From an uncultured Bacilli bacterium (GTDB lineage: Bacteria; Bacillota_I; Bacilli_A; RF39; UBA660), in NCBI GenBank assembly GCA_934122275.1, contig CAKOWI010000003.1:1-64000 (forward strand): a stretch of DNA of 64,000 nucleotides, written 5' to 3'. Under the pieces are notes generated by a model. The model did no database searches and was not told the origin of the DNA. It saw only the letters and a program-made list of their open reading frames with translations. A program made the translations under genes and the position numbers. This document shows, piece by piece, positions 1 through 8,803 of the stretch; positions within the stretch are counted from its first letter, which is position 1; the number at the start of each line of letters is the position of its first letter.

Positions 1-57
1 CAATAACAAATTTATTGTATCATATTGCTTAAATTTTTTTATAAATTTGGTATCACA

Positions 58-1410
58 TCATTTACAACCACACAATTTTTTTACCATGTCCTTAAATTCT
101 TTTCCTCTTACTTCACATTCTTTATACTGATCCCAAGATGCTGATGCTGGAGATAAAAGCACTACATCTCCTTCTTTAGCTAACGCCTTAATGTCATCAA
201 AGCTATCTTTTAAGAATTCATGTGTGTATACTTTAATGTTTAAATTATTTGCAAACTCTTCTACTCTATTTCTGCAACTACCTATTGCTATTATAGCTTT
301 AACGTTTGTCATATAATCTTTTAAATCATCAAAATTCTGTCCTCTTTCTAATCCTCCAAGTATTATTATTGTGGGTTTATTAAAAGAAGATAATGCTATT
401 TGTGTACATTTTATGTTAGTAGCTTCAGTATCATTATAACACTTTGCACCATTTATCTCTCCACAATACTCTAATCTATGTTCAACACCTTTAAAATTAT
501 ATACAACATCTTTTATAATATCGTTTGAAATTCCTAACTCTTTAGATACAAGAATTGCTGCCATAACGTTTTCGGCATTATGAGTACCAACTATTATCAT
601 TTTATCAGTTTCAACTACAAGTTCATTATCATAATATATATTTCCATTTTCTAGATAACAATCAGTTTTCTTTTTACTTGAGAAATACAATTTCTTAGAT
701 TTTATATCTTTAGTTTGCTTTAATACTTCTTCATTTTCTAAGTTAAGTATTGCTATATCATCGATAGTTTGGTTCTTAAATATTTTTGTTTTTACATCTT
801 TATACTTTTGATAACTGTTATCAAAAAAATCAACATGAGCTTCTGATAAATTTGTCATAACTGCTATATGTGGTTTAAACTCTCTTAGATTATTTAGCTG
901 CTGACATGAAGTTTCCATAACAATTACATCATCTTTTTGTAGTTTATCTAAAAAACTACATAATGGATAACCTATATTACCTGCTAAATGGCATCTAAAT
1001 CCAGCTTTTTTTATTATTTCATACGTTAATGTTGTCGTTGTTGTCTTACCATTTGTACCAGTTATTCCTATTAATGTTACATCACTAGGCAATAATCTAT
1101 ACGCCATTTCAACTTCATTAATAACTTCAATACCAAGTTCTTCAGCTTTTTTCACATATTTATGATGAATAGGAACTCCTGGATTTTTAATTAAATAATC
1201 AAAACTTTCATCTAATAAATCATCAGGATGAGATCCAAAGAAAAACTTAACACCTAAATCTTTTAGTTCTTTTAATTTTTCTTGATCTACTTTACTTTCT
1301 TCTTTACCATCATTTATTAGAACATCATTTCCTCTTTTTATCAAAAACTTAGCAGCTTCATATCCACTTCTTGCAAATCCTAATATAAATATTTTATTAT
1401 TTTGAAACAT
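58..1410 (-). CDS. murD: UDP-N-acetylmuramoylalanine--D-glutamate ligase (MurD)
   Basis: Cytoplasmic Mur ligase that adds D-glutamate to UDP-MurNAc-L-Ala in peptidoglycan synthesis. At 450 residues it has the normal family length. The N-terminus has the nucleotide-binding style opening FILGFARSGYEAAKFL. The ATP loop GITGTNGKTTTT lies near residue 115, followed by the central-domain signature HVDFFD and the C-terminal NDTEATN/GG/LSPASASWD motifs typical of MurD. The ATG follows an AGGTG ribosome site. It ends in UGA, which shows that UGA is a stop in this organism. Thymidine kinase lies just upstream on the same strand, 36 bases away. Identification is secure. Confidence 0.95.
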   Translation of the reverse strand: MFQNNKIFILGFARSGYEAAKFLIKRGNDVLINDGKEESKVDQEKLKELKDLGVKFFFGSHPDDLLDESFDYLIKNPGVPIHHKYVKKAEELGIEVINEVEMAYRLLPSDVTLIGITGTNGKTTTTTLTYEIIKKAGFRCHLAGNIGYPLCSFLDKLQKDDVIVMETSCQQLNNLREFKPHIAVMTNLSEAHVDFFDNSYQKYKDVKTKIFKNQTIDDIAILNLENEEVLKQTKDIKSKKLYFSSKKKTDCYLENGNIYYDNELVVETDKMIIVGTHNAENVMAAILVSKELGISNDIIKDVVYNFKGVEHRLEYCGEINGAKCYNDTEATNIKCTQIALSSFNKPTIIILGGLERGQNFDDLKDYMTNVKAIIAIGSCRNRVEEFANNLNIKVYTHEFLKDSFDDIKALAKEGDVVLLSPASASWDQYKECEVRGKEFKDMVKKLCGCK

Positions 1411-1446
1411 ATTAACACCTCTTAGACCATTATACTACATTCAAAA

Positions 1447-2037
1447 CTATTTTTCACTCCTAAAGACTTTTTCTAAATAACATTTACCACATAATGGTAC
1501 ATATTTAACTTTATCATTTGAACCATCTATCATATTTTCTTCACCATTTATTATATATTTACCATTTATCATTCTAGCATTAAATCTTGCTTTAGTACCA
1601 CAAGAACATATTGTTTCTAATTCTTTAAATTTATCAGATAACTCGAATAATCTTTTAGAGCCTTCAAAAAACTCTGATTTGAAATTTGTCTTAAGTCCAA
1701 AACAAATAACATGAATATTCATTTTCTTTGCTATAATCCAAAGATCTTCTACTTGTTTTTTATCAAGAAATTGTGCCTCATCAACTAAAATAGCATCACT
1801 ATTTTCTATCAATCTCAAATAATTATCATTTAGTAAACTTTCATTCTTTTTTAATTTTATCTGAACCTTTCTTTTTGGACCAATTCTAGATACTAAATAA
1901 TCTCCTCCTTTAGTATCAATAACTGATTTTATTAGTAGAACCTTTTTATTATTTTCTTCATAGTTATATGCCATCTGTAAAAGTGCCATACTTTTTCCAG
2001 AATTCATTGGACCATATCTAAATTCTAAATTTGCCAT
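1447..2037 (-). CDS. tdk: Thymidine kinase
   Basis: Salvage enzyme that phosphorylates thymidine. At 196 residues it is a normal type II TK. The Walker A loop GPMNSGKS is at residues 9-16, the DEAQFL Walker B/lid segment near 87, and two zinc-binding cysteine pairs (CSCG and CGKC) lie near 143-146 and 182-185. The ATG is preceded by AGGAG. It sits directly upstream of murD in the same direction and may share a transcript with it. Identification is secure. Confidence 0.95.
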   Translation of the reverse strand: MANLEFRYGPMNSGKSMALLQMAYNYEENNKKVLLIKSVIDTKGGDYLVSRIGPKRKVQIKLKKNESLLNDNYLRLIENSDAILVDEAQFLDKKQVEDLWIIAKKMNIHVICFGLKTNFKSEFFEGSKRLFELSDKFKELETICSCGTKARFNARMINGKYIINGEENMIDGSNDKVKYVPLCGKCYLEKVFRSEK

Positions 2038-2073
2038 ATTAACAATACTCCTATCTTTAATAAGATAGCATTA

Positions 2074-2718
2074 TTAATTATTTTTGTAAACCAATTTTGG
2101 AAGTTCATCATTTATAAAATTGTCTTTATCTAAACAGAAAAATAAACAAGCCTTATCGTATTCTTCTTCAGAAAGTTCATCTATCAAGTTAAGAGTTATA
2201 CAGTTTTTTACCTCATCTAAATATTTATTAATACTTTTTCCATACTTCGTATTGTTATACTCTTCAATTAATCTTTTAAGCTCATATTGTTTATTAAAAT
2301 CATTTAATAATTCTTCATCTTTTAATAGCAAATTTATTTTTTCCTTTACAATTTCTTTTTCCGATTTATGATCAGTACTATAATTTAGTAATTTTAGTGT
2401 CATAGAACTATTTTCTTTCAGTACTCCATCAATAATATCAATAATTTCCGGATATATATAGTAATCATAACTAACCTTATACACGTCAATAAACGTTGGA
2501 CCAAAAAAATTATGATTAGCTTGACTGTTTATAAACTTTTTAGTGAGATTAAACACTTTATCACCTTCAAAAGGAATATCATCTTTGCACATTTCTTGTT
2601 CTATGTGTCTTATAGTAGAACATTCGCTTATTATTTTATATTTTAATGATTCAAGTGCATCTATATTAATACTTACATCATACTTTTTTAAAATATTATT
2701 TTCTTTTTTTATAATCAT
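2074..2718 (-). CDS. Hypothetical protein, 214 aa
   Basis: I do not recognise this protein. It is soluble, charged and helix-rich, with no membrane segment, signal peptide or clear catalytic motif. The ATG has a strong AGGAGGT site, and codon use is like that of its neighbours, so it is probably a real gene. It ends 36 bases before the tdk start on the same strand and could be the first gene of a tdk-murD transcript. Confidence 0.7.
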   Translation of the reverse strand: MIIKKENNILKKYDVSINIDALESLKYKIISECSTIRHIEQEMCKDDIPFEGDKVFNLTKKFINSQANHNFFGPTFIDVYKVSYDYYIYPEIIDIIDGVLKENSSMTLKLLNYSTDHKSEKEIVKEKINLLLKDEELLNDFNKQYELKRLIEEYNNTKYGKSINKYLDEVKNCITLNLIDELSEEEYDKACLFFCLDKDNFINDELPKLVYKNN

Positions 2719-2774
2719 AGTTCTTACCTCCTATATATTAATATTTTTATCACTTACTATTTTTCTTTGTCTTT

Positions 2775-2840
2775 TTAAAATATTATAAGTATTTTCAAAG
2801 TAACATAATACATGCTTACGTCATCAAAATCATGCAGCAT
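2775..2840 (-). CDS. Possible 21-residue micro-ORF
   Basis: A 21-codon frame (MLHDFDD... ending in hydrophobic ILIIF) follows an unusually strong AAGGAGGATGAG ribosome site. It lies 57 bases ahead of the 214-residue gene and in a different frame. It could be a leader peptide, a micro-protein or the remnant of a gene. Only the ribosome site and the ORF support it. Confidence 0.25.
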   Translation of the reverse strand: MLHDFDDVSMYYVTLKILIIF

Positions 2841-2910
2841 CTCATCCTCCTTTTGGTGTAATTTTTACACATATTATTTTATATTAAAAAGCACATATCA
2901 CTTGTACTTT

Positions 2911-3585
2911 TTAAAACACTTTCTTAACGGGAATTTCGTCTTTAAATTTATATAATTTAGACGGCTTATTTCCATTTATGCTAAGTTCTTTATTTAAGTC
3001 TTCAACTATGTTTAAACTTAGTATTTTCTTTCTAAAGTTTCTTCTATCAAACTTCTTTTGTAAAATACTTTCAAAGACTTTTTGTAATTCAGGCATCGTA
3101 AAATTATCAGGTAAAATAGATTTTAAAATGTTACTTTCAGTTATTAGGCTTTTTAATTTTTTTAATGCCTCATTCATAATTTCATTATGTTTAAACGCAA
3201 GATTAGGCACGCAATCAATTTTAAACCAAGCGGCGTCTTTAGTATTTTTGTTTTCTTTTATTATTTTAGAATCACTTTTTAATATTCCGATATACGATAC
3301 CGCAAGCATTCTAAATAAGTTATTTTCTTCACCAAACTCATCAAATGTTTTAAACTGATAAATATCACAATTTTCTATACCAGTTTTTTCATATATTTCC
3401 CTTTTTACTCCGTCTTCTAATCTTTCATTATTATATAATGCTCCCCCTGGTAATGCCCACATATCTTTATAAGGTTTATTACTTCTTTTTACCAGTAACA
3501 CTTTAGTTATTCCGTTATCCACAGTAAATATAGCAGATATAACATGTATACCTTGTTTTTCATATAGTTTATTATCTACTCTCAT
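2911..3585 (-). CDS. NrtR-like Nudix-domain transcriptional regulator
   Basis: 224 residues in two parts. Residues 1-150 form a Nudix domain with the box G-x5-E-x7-REIYEKTGI. The C-terminal 70 residues match the winged-helix domain of the NrtR family, including the phrases FTMPELQKVFE and DRRNFRKKIL. NrtR proteins bind NAD-metabolite ligands and repress NAD or sugar genes. In the box the second glutamate of the REUxEE core is lysine, which fits a sensor that has lost hydrolase activity, as in several NrtR proteins. No obvious NAD gene is adjacent, so its targets are unknown. Confidence 0.75.
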   Translation of the reverse strand: MRVDNKLYEKQGIHVISAIFTVDNGITKVLLVKRSNKPYKDMWALPGGALYNNERLEDGVKREIYEKTGIENCDIYQFKTFDEFGEENNLFRMLAVSYIGILKSDSKIIKENKNTKDAAWFKIDCVPNLAFKHNEIMNEALKKLKSLITESNILKSILPDNFTMPELQKVFESILQKKFDRRNFRKKILSLNIVEDLNKELSINGNKPSKLYKFKDEIPVKKVF

Positions 3586-3659
3586 ATAACCACCATTATC
3601 ATTATATGTGTTATTTATACACTTGTCAATATTGTTTGTGTAAGTTATATGCTTTTATA

Positions 3660-4148
3660 TTATTTTCTTTTAAAACTATCTTTTTTATAATACTTAATAA
3701 ATTTTTTATTATATTCAATGTACAAATCTAAATATTCATAAAAATATTTTTTAAATGTTTTATAAACATCTTCACTAACGATTTTATGATTTAAAGCTAT
3801 CATCTCTGTATCTGCGTTTGTAAGTTCATAATATTCCTTTAAATTTCTTTTTCCATATATATCATAAATTTCACCATCTATCTTAATAAATATATGACTT
3901 ATATGTGCATAGTTTTTATCACGTACCACAAATGTAGCATTTTTGTAAATGCTTTTAAGTAATCTTACAAAATAAAAACAGTATCCATTCATAAAAGTTT
4001 TATATGTACTAAAATAAAGAAAATCTTCACTTTTGTTGTTAATATAATACTCTTTTGTACTAATATAAGCTTTTTTTAACAATTCAATAATTGCTTCTAC
4101 ATCTTGTTCAAAAAAATCTATAGTATCTTTATCAACATAGTATCTCAC
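3660..4148 (-). CDS. Hypothetical protein with a Cys-His-Asp arrangement, 162 aa
   Basis: Not assigned to a named family. The middle contains GYCFYFVRLLKSI, then HISHIFIKIDG, then EIYDIYG. This spacing of Cys, His and Asp resembles papain/transglutaminase-like small domains, but the similarity is only visual. The GTG start follows a weak GAGTG site. It stands alone between the SerRS operon and the NrtR-like gene. Confidence 0.6.
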   Translation of the reverse strand: MRYYVDKDTIDFFEQDVEAIIELLKKAYISTKEYYINNKSEDFLYFSTYKTFMNGYCFYFVRLLKSIYKNATFVVRDKNYAHISHIFIKIDGEIYDIYGKRNLKEYYELTNADTEMIALNHKIVSEDVYKTFKKYFYEYLDLYIEYNKKFIKYYKKDSFKRK

Positions 4149-4206
4149 AATTAATCACTCTTTTTCTAATAAGATGTATGATATCATAAAATAAAATCCA
4201 ATACAA

Positions 4207-4229
4207 ATAAAAAAGGAGTTTAATCCTTT
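4207..4229 (-). terminator. Terminator after serS
   Basis: Directly after the serS stop, the minus strand reads AAAAAGGA, a short loop, then TCCTTTTT with a U tract. Confidence 0.7.
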
Positions 4230-5522
4230 TTATCTGTTAGTTGGAACAATTTTTTCCTTACCACCCATATAAGGTCTTAATGCTTCTGGAATTAGTACAC
4301 TTCCATCTTCTTGTAAATTATTTTCCAAAAATGCAATTAACATTCTAGGTGGAGCGATAACAGTATTGTTAAGCGTATGTGCAAACTCTTTTGTACCATC
4401 TTCCTTTTTATAACGAATGCCAAGTCTTCTAGCTTGTGCATCAGTAAGGTTAGAACAAGAACATACTTCAAAGTATTTTTGTTGTCTTGGACTCCAAGCT
4501 TCTATATCACAAGACCTATATTTAAGATCTGCAAGATCTCCAGAACAACAAACAAGCTTTCTAACCGGTATATCTAAACTTCTAAATAGTTCTACTGAAT
4601 AATTCCACATCTTATCATACCAAGAATCACTATCTTCTGGCTTGCAAACAACTACCATTTCTTGTTTTTCGAACTGATGAATTCTATATACACCACGTTC
4701 TTCTATTCCGTGTGCTCCAACTTCTTTTCTAAAGCATGGAGAATATGAAGTCATAGTAATTGGAAGTTCATTTTCTTTTAATAATTGATCTTTAAACTTT
4801 GCAATCATAGAATGTTCTGAAGTACCAATTAAGTATAAATCTTCACCTTCTATTTTATACATCATATTTTCTTTTTCTTCAAATGACATAACACCATCAA
4901 CAGCATCAGAATGAATCATATATGGTGGTATACAATAAGTAAATCCTTTGTCTATCATAAAATCTCTTGCATAAGCAAGTACTGCAGAATGAAGACGTGC
5001 AATATCTCCCATAAGATAATAAAAACCATTACCACTAACTCTTCCAGCTGCATCTTTATCTAATCCGTTAAATGAATTCATTATATCTGAATGATATGGA
5101 ATTTCAAAATTAGGAACTTTAGGTTCACCAAATCTTTTTTCTTCAACGTTTTTAGAGTCATCCTCTCCTATTGGTACATCACTAGCAATTATATTTGGAA
5201 TCATCATCATTCTTGTTTTAATCTCTTTTTCTAGTTTTTCTTCTTCTTTTTCTAATTCTGGAATTTTTTCTTTAATAGATGCTACTTCACTCTTTATTTT
5301 ATTTGCACCATCTACATCTTTATTACGCATTAAATTACCAATTTCTTTACTGAGTGTATTTATCTTACTTCTAGCTTCATCAGCTTCAGTTTTAATTTTA
5401 CGATACTTTATATCCATGTCATAAATTTCATCAACTAAAGGTAATTTCTTATCTTGAAATTTCTTTTTGATGTTTTCTTTTACTAACTCTCTATTTTCTC
5501 TAATTAATCTAATATCTATCAT
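4230..5522 (-). CDS. serS: Seryl-tRNA synthetase
   Basis: Charges tRNA-Ser. 430 residues, the normal length. The N-terminal 100 residues form the charged coiled-coil tRNA-binding arm, followed by the class II catalytic core with motif 2 (FRKEVGAHG...VYRIHQFEKQEM) and motif 3 (NNTVIAPPRMLIAFLEN). Motif 3 differs from the common bacterial SGLAVGRTLVAxLEN form but keeps the arginine and LEN. It is the third gene of an operon (DUF1653, HD, serS) behind a T-box leader with a UCU serine specifier. It starts one base after the upstream HD gene ends. Confidence 0.95.
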   Translation of the reverse strand: MIDIRLIRENRELVKENIKKKFQDKKLPLVDEIYDMDIKYRKIKTEADEARSKINTLSKEIGNLMRNKDVDGANKIKSEVASIKEKIPELEKEEEKLEKEIKTRMMMIPNIIASDVPIGEDDSKNVEEKRFGEPKVPNFEIPYHSDIMNSFNGLDKDAAGRVSGNGFYYLMGDIARLHSAVLAYARDFMIDKGFTYCIPPYMIHSDAVDGVMSFEEKENMMYKIEGEDLYLIGTSEHSMIAKFKDQLLKENELPITMTSYSPCFRKEVGAHGIEERGVYRIHQFEKQEMVVVCKPEDSDSWYDKMWNYSVELFRSLDIPVRKLVCCSGDLADLKYRSCDIEAWSPRQQKYFEVCSCSNLTDAQARRLGIRYKKEDGTKEFAHTLNNTVIAPPRMLIAFLENNLQEDGSVLIPEALRPYMGGKEKIVPTNR

Positions 5523-5523
5523 T

Positions 5524-6030
5524 TTACTCTCCCTTATTCATTTCATTTATCTTATTTAATATCTTTTCATAAGCTGGTTGATACCTTTTTTCTAATCTTT
5601 CATAATCAGTAATACTAGGATTCTTTATTCTCTTCATATCCATATTATTAATTATATCAGCAAGTTTTACGTTTAATGCCTCACTAGAACCATTTCTTAA
5701 TAAATTATCAATATATATACTATAATCAGTAGTTTTATCTCTTGTTAATATAACCACATCATCAACTATCTTTTTAGGAAATCCAATCTCAATTAGATCA
5801 CTATCAGTTACATCTTTATCTTCAATAATATCATGCAGTAGTGCAACTACTTTTTCATCTTCTTTATTTACGTTTTTATATACATTCATTAAATGGAAAA
5901 GATAAGGAAAACCACCTTTATCATTATCATTTTCAAATAATATAGTAGCTAATTCTAAAGCCTTATAAATTAAATTATCACTATTTTTTAATTTCTCATA
6001 TTTTTCTTCTTCTAAATAATTCTTTAACAT
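5524..6030 (-). CDS. HD-domain phosphohydrolase, RelA/SpoT-hydrolase (MESH1)-like
   Basis: 168 residues with the HD signature. It has a His in HLMN, then LLHDIIED for metal binding, and the later segment NVKLADIINNM that matches the ADxxxN motif of SpoT-type hydrolase domains. It lacks the synthetase, TGS and ACT domains, so it is a stand-alone small HD hydrolase. Its substrate (ppGpp, NADPH or other) cannot be told. The ATG has an AGGAGG site. It lies inside the serine T-box operon between DUF1653 and serS. Confidence 0.8.
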   Translation of the reverse strand: MLKNYLEEEKYEKLKNSDNLIYKALELATILFENDNDKGGFPYLFHLMNVYKNVNKEDEKVVALLHDIIEDKDVTDSDLIEIGFPKKIVDDVVILTRDKTTDYSIYIDNLLRNGSSEALNVKLADIINNMDMKRIKNPSITDYERLEKRYQPAYEKILNKINEMNKGE

Positions 6031-6040
6031 ATATCCTCCT

Positions 6041-6280
6041 TTATTTTTTAGGTATTATAACTTCTTCAAATCTATATTTTTGCTTTACATCCGGATACTT
6101 TTCATGATCAACTTCTGATAAAAACATATCAAGTGGTCTTGCGAATAACTTACAATCATCATATAGACTTCTATATATTACAAGAGTTTCTCCGGATTCA
6201 GAATATTTAGCTAAATCTTCTACTAAATATAAATTACCTTTAAAATGTCTATATATGCTTTTTAGTTTTATTTTTCTCAT
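6041..6280 (-). CDS. DUF1653 family protein
   Basis: 79 residues. The core YRHFKGNLYLVEDLAKYSESGETLVIYRSLY followed by ARPLDMFL is the DUF1653 pattern, a small beta-rich family of unknown function. An ORF reading extends 19 codons further upstream, but AAGGAGAATATT directly before the ATG at 6280 fixes this start, and the extension would overlap the T-box terminator. It is the first gene after the serine T-box leader. Confidence 0.85.
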   Translation of the reverse strand: MRKIKLKSIYRHFKGNLYLVEDLAKYSESGETLVIYRSLYDDCKLFARPLDMFLSEVDHEKYPDVKQKYRFEEVIIPKK

Positions 6281-6300
6281 AATATTCTCCTTATAAATAA

Positions 6301-6506
6301 AAAGAATAAGCCCAAGTGCTGGAGTGATAATTATCACGGTGCCATCTCAGCTTATTCTTAATTAGATAACGGTCTTTTTAGCCGCAAATGCTTTTAACAT
6401 TTGTCTTAAAAGTAGATTCATTAAGTATTATTACTATTTCACACCAATCAATAGCTCTCTTTAAATAAATCCTTAATTACTATTCTTTCTCATTGATCAT
6501 AAATAT
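6301..6506 (-). ncRNA. T-box riboswitch leader, serine-specific (UCU)
   Basis: Minus strand. From 5' to 3' it shows the AGAGAG and GGTGTGAAA stem I elements, a specifier region GAA-UCU-A (UCU at 6414-6416), CCGTTATC, the T-box core GAGATGGCACCGTG, and a terminator pairing AGAATAAGC with GCTTATTCT followed by T5. Uncharged tRNA-Ser would stabilise the antiterminator. It controls DUF1653, the HD hydrolase and serS. Confidence 0.88.
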
Positions 6507-6512
6507 AATTAA

Positions 6513-6541
6513 ATTTTATAACATTTATACATGTTTGTCAA
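6513..6541 (-). promoter_or_regulatory. Promoter of the serine T-box operon
   Basis: TTGACA (6536-6541), 17-base spacer, TAAAAT (6513-6518) on the minus strand, placing the start of transcription near 6506 at the 5' end of the T-box. Confidence 0.7.
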
Positions 6542-6542
6542 A

Positions 6543-7856
6543 CTATATTTTAAACGTATTTGAAGGTATTTCATCATTTGAATCATGGTACATCTGTGCA
6601 TTTTTAATAAAAATATTCATCTTCTGCTCATTAGTTAATTCATTTGAAACTTTTCCAAAACTACTTTTATACTCAAATATTATGTGCTGTAAATCTCTTG
6701 CACTAAACTTATTTATTTCATCTAAGAAATTAGTATAGTCTGATTCTTGTAAAACACGCAATAAGAAAATAAAGTTTTCTAACACAGAAGAAATATTTTC
6801 TTTTTGCATCATTAATTTATTTATAATTTTATCTCTATTATCGTAATTTAATAACTTATTATTTGATAAAATAGTACATAATTTTTTTGCACAATCACTT
6901 GGGCATAAGAATAGTATTTGCATATCAACTTCATGATTTTTACTTTTTATTGATAAATCATTTGTTGCTAGAACTGATAAATATTTTATGTTTTCTTTTT
7001 TGTCACAGTTTGCAATAATATTCATATCACTTATATGATGTTCACTAAAAATAGATAACTTGCTTGTTGCTACGTTAAATAAGCCCTCTAAATGTTCTTC
7101 GTCTTTGCAACCTGCTAAAAGTATCATATCAAATTTATGATTTTCAGATGCTAATGACTTATTATTAACAGCTAGTTGACCTAATTTTAATAATGCAGCA
7201 TAATTATCACATTTTCTTATTATACTAATGTCACTTTCGTGGTTTTCACTTGTAATTGATGAATTATTTATTGCTACATCGCATAATATTCCAGCTTTAA
7301 ATCCATCTGGTGCTGTTAATATTGTTTTTTTATCTTTATCGTGATATGGACTTTTTATACTGTTAGGATGTGTTACATATCTTATATATTCGTTTGAAAC
7401 ATCATAACCTTTAAAACCAACTTTTCTAATATATTTATCAAGTAATTCCATATCAGCTTTATGATAAATATTTTTAATTGAAACTCCATCAACGGCCAAG
7501 TTTTTTAATAAAGATGGAAATTTACATTTTATAATCATATTTAAATCTTCATTATGATATTTACTATTTAAAAAAGAACTAGACTGAAAAAGTTCACATA
7601 ATATCAACCTTTTATCTTGATTGTTCCTTAATGTATTTATATCACTTAAATAATTATCACTTTTTAAAAAATTGATATTGATTAAAACTTTTTTATCATT
7701 TTCAAATGCTTGAACATCTTCCTTGCTTAATTTAAGTATATTTTGAATCATATAAGGTTTTATCATTTTTAAAAATTTAGAAATATTTTCAACCTCATTT
7801 ATTAATCCTATTTCTACTAGTTTATCTCTTAATAAAACTAAATCATTATATTTCAT
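6543..7856 (-). CDS. Protein of tandem 34-residue repeats, function unknown
   Basis: 437 residues, no signal peptide or membrane helix. Residues roughly 200-335 are four successive 34-residue units with no gaps, each of the form A-x4-S-[IL]-x-S-x2-H-x2-D-[MI]-x-[IL]-[IL]-x2-C, followed by a helix-like half. Two more degenerate units precede them. The invariant S, H, D and C within each unit suggest a stacked helical solenoid. It is not TPR, ankyrin, Sel1 or DUF285. The ATG has an AGAGGTG site. No partner gene is evident. Confidence 0.75.
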   Translation of the reverse strand: MKYNDLVLLRDKLVEIGLINEVENISKFLKMIKPYMIQNILKLSKEDVQAFENDKKVLININFLKSDNYLSDINTLRNNQDKRLILCELFQSSSFLNSKYHNEDLNMIIKCKFPSLLKNLAVDGVSIKNIYHKADMELLDKYIRKVGFKGYDVSNEYIRYVTHPNSIKSPYHDKDKKTILTAPDGFKAGILCDVAINNSSITSENHESDISIIRKCDNYAALLKLGQLAVNNKSLASENHKFDMILLAGCKDEEHLEGLFNVATSKLSIFSEHHISDMNIIANCDKKENIKYLSVLATNDLSIKSKNHEVDMQILFLCPSDCAKKLCTILSNNKLLNYDNRDKIINKLMMQKENISSVLENFIFLLRVLQESDYTNFLDEINKFSARDLQHIIFEYKSSFGKVSNELTNEQKMNIFIKNAQMYHDSNDEIPSNTFKI

Positions 7857-7917
7857 CTATATGCACCTCTTTTTTTGGCATATATATTAATACAAAAAAT
7901 TACTTTTGTCAAAAAAA

Positions 7918-7942
7918 ATCTATTGATTTACATCCAATAGAT
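7918..7942 (-). terminator. Terminator after yebC
   Basis: ATCTATTG/CAATAGAT stem followed by a long U run on the minus strand. Confidence 0.75.
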
Positions 7943-7960
7943 CTTGCATATAACAAATTA

Positions 7961-8674
7961 TTATAAATTTACGTTATGATATACTTTTTGTACATCTTCA
8001 ACTTCATCTAACATAGAAAGTAATTTATCAAAGTTTTCCTTATCTTCACCTTCTAATGTAGTCATTTCATTTGGTATCATAGTTACTTCATCAAAAATAA
8101 TATCTGCATCATTTTTATATTCTAAAATAGCTTCTTTTATTTTATATAAATCACTAGGTTCTCCATAAACTGTTACAGTATTATTTTCTACCTCTACATC
8201 TTTAGCATCTACTTCTTTCATTAATAGTGCCTCTAATACTTCATCTTCAGTTAAATCCTTTACCATAACAACAGCTAAATTTTCATACATATGAGATACA
8301 CAACCAGATACTCCCATTTTTGCTTTAGATTTAGTAAATGCATTTCTAACTAAGCTTACTGTTCTATTAACATTATCAGTTAAACAATCAACGATAACAG
8401 TTGCACCACCAGATGCAAATCCTTCATATCTAGCTGATGTATATGACTCATCTACACCACTATTTACCTTATCAATTGCTCTTTTAATAACATCTGCTGG
8501 AACTTGTTCTTTTTTAGCCTTATCAATTAAGTGTCTTAATGATAAATTACCATTAGGATCAGTACCACCTTGTTTTGCAACACTATATATTTCCTTTGCA
8601 TAACTTGAATATACTTTAGCTTTTGCTGCTCCTGTTTTAGCTTTACTAGCTGCTATGTTTGGAAATCTTCCCAT
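7961..8674 (-). CDS. yebC: YebC/PmpR family DNA-binding regulator
   Basis: 237 residues, full length. It opens MGRFPNIAASKAKTGAAKAKVYSSYAKEI and carries the family phrases RAIDKVNSG and RYEGFASGGATVIVDCLTDN. Members bind DNA, and many have been linked to translation of difficult sequences or to transcription control. Monocistronic, with its own terminator. Confidence 0.92.
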   Translation of the reverse strand: MGRFPNIAASKAKTGAAKAKVYSSYAKEIYSVAKQGGTDPNGNLSLRHLIDKAKKEQVPADVIKRAIDKVNSGVDESYTSARYEGFASGGATVIVDCLTDNVNRTVSLVRNAFTKSKAKMGVSGCVSHMYENLAVVMVKDLTEDEVLEALLMKEVDAKDVEVENNTVTVYGEPSDLYKIKEAILEYKNDADIIFDEVTMIPNEMTTLEGEDKENFDKLLSMLDEVEDVQKVYHNVNL

Positions 8675-8803
8675 AATTACTCACCTCATAACCCTTATAT
8701 CATACTTTATTTTAAACTATTTATCAAGATTATTTTAAAGGGTTTATTTATATTATGTATAAAATAATTAAATATGTATGATAACAATAATAGGTGAATA
8801 AAA

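Noticed and set aside
2120..2371. Plus-strand ORFs opposite many minus-strand genes (here, 12846, 46867, 53463 and others)
   Set aside because: They are Ser/Ile/Leu/Phe-rich antisense shadows of well-supported genes and have no ribosome sites.
6543..7856. TPR, ankyrin or Sel1 repeats
   Set aside because: The 34-residue period matches TPR, but the W-G-Y-A-F-A-P pattern is absent and Ser-His-Asp-Cys positions are constant instead.
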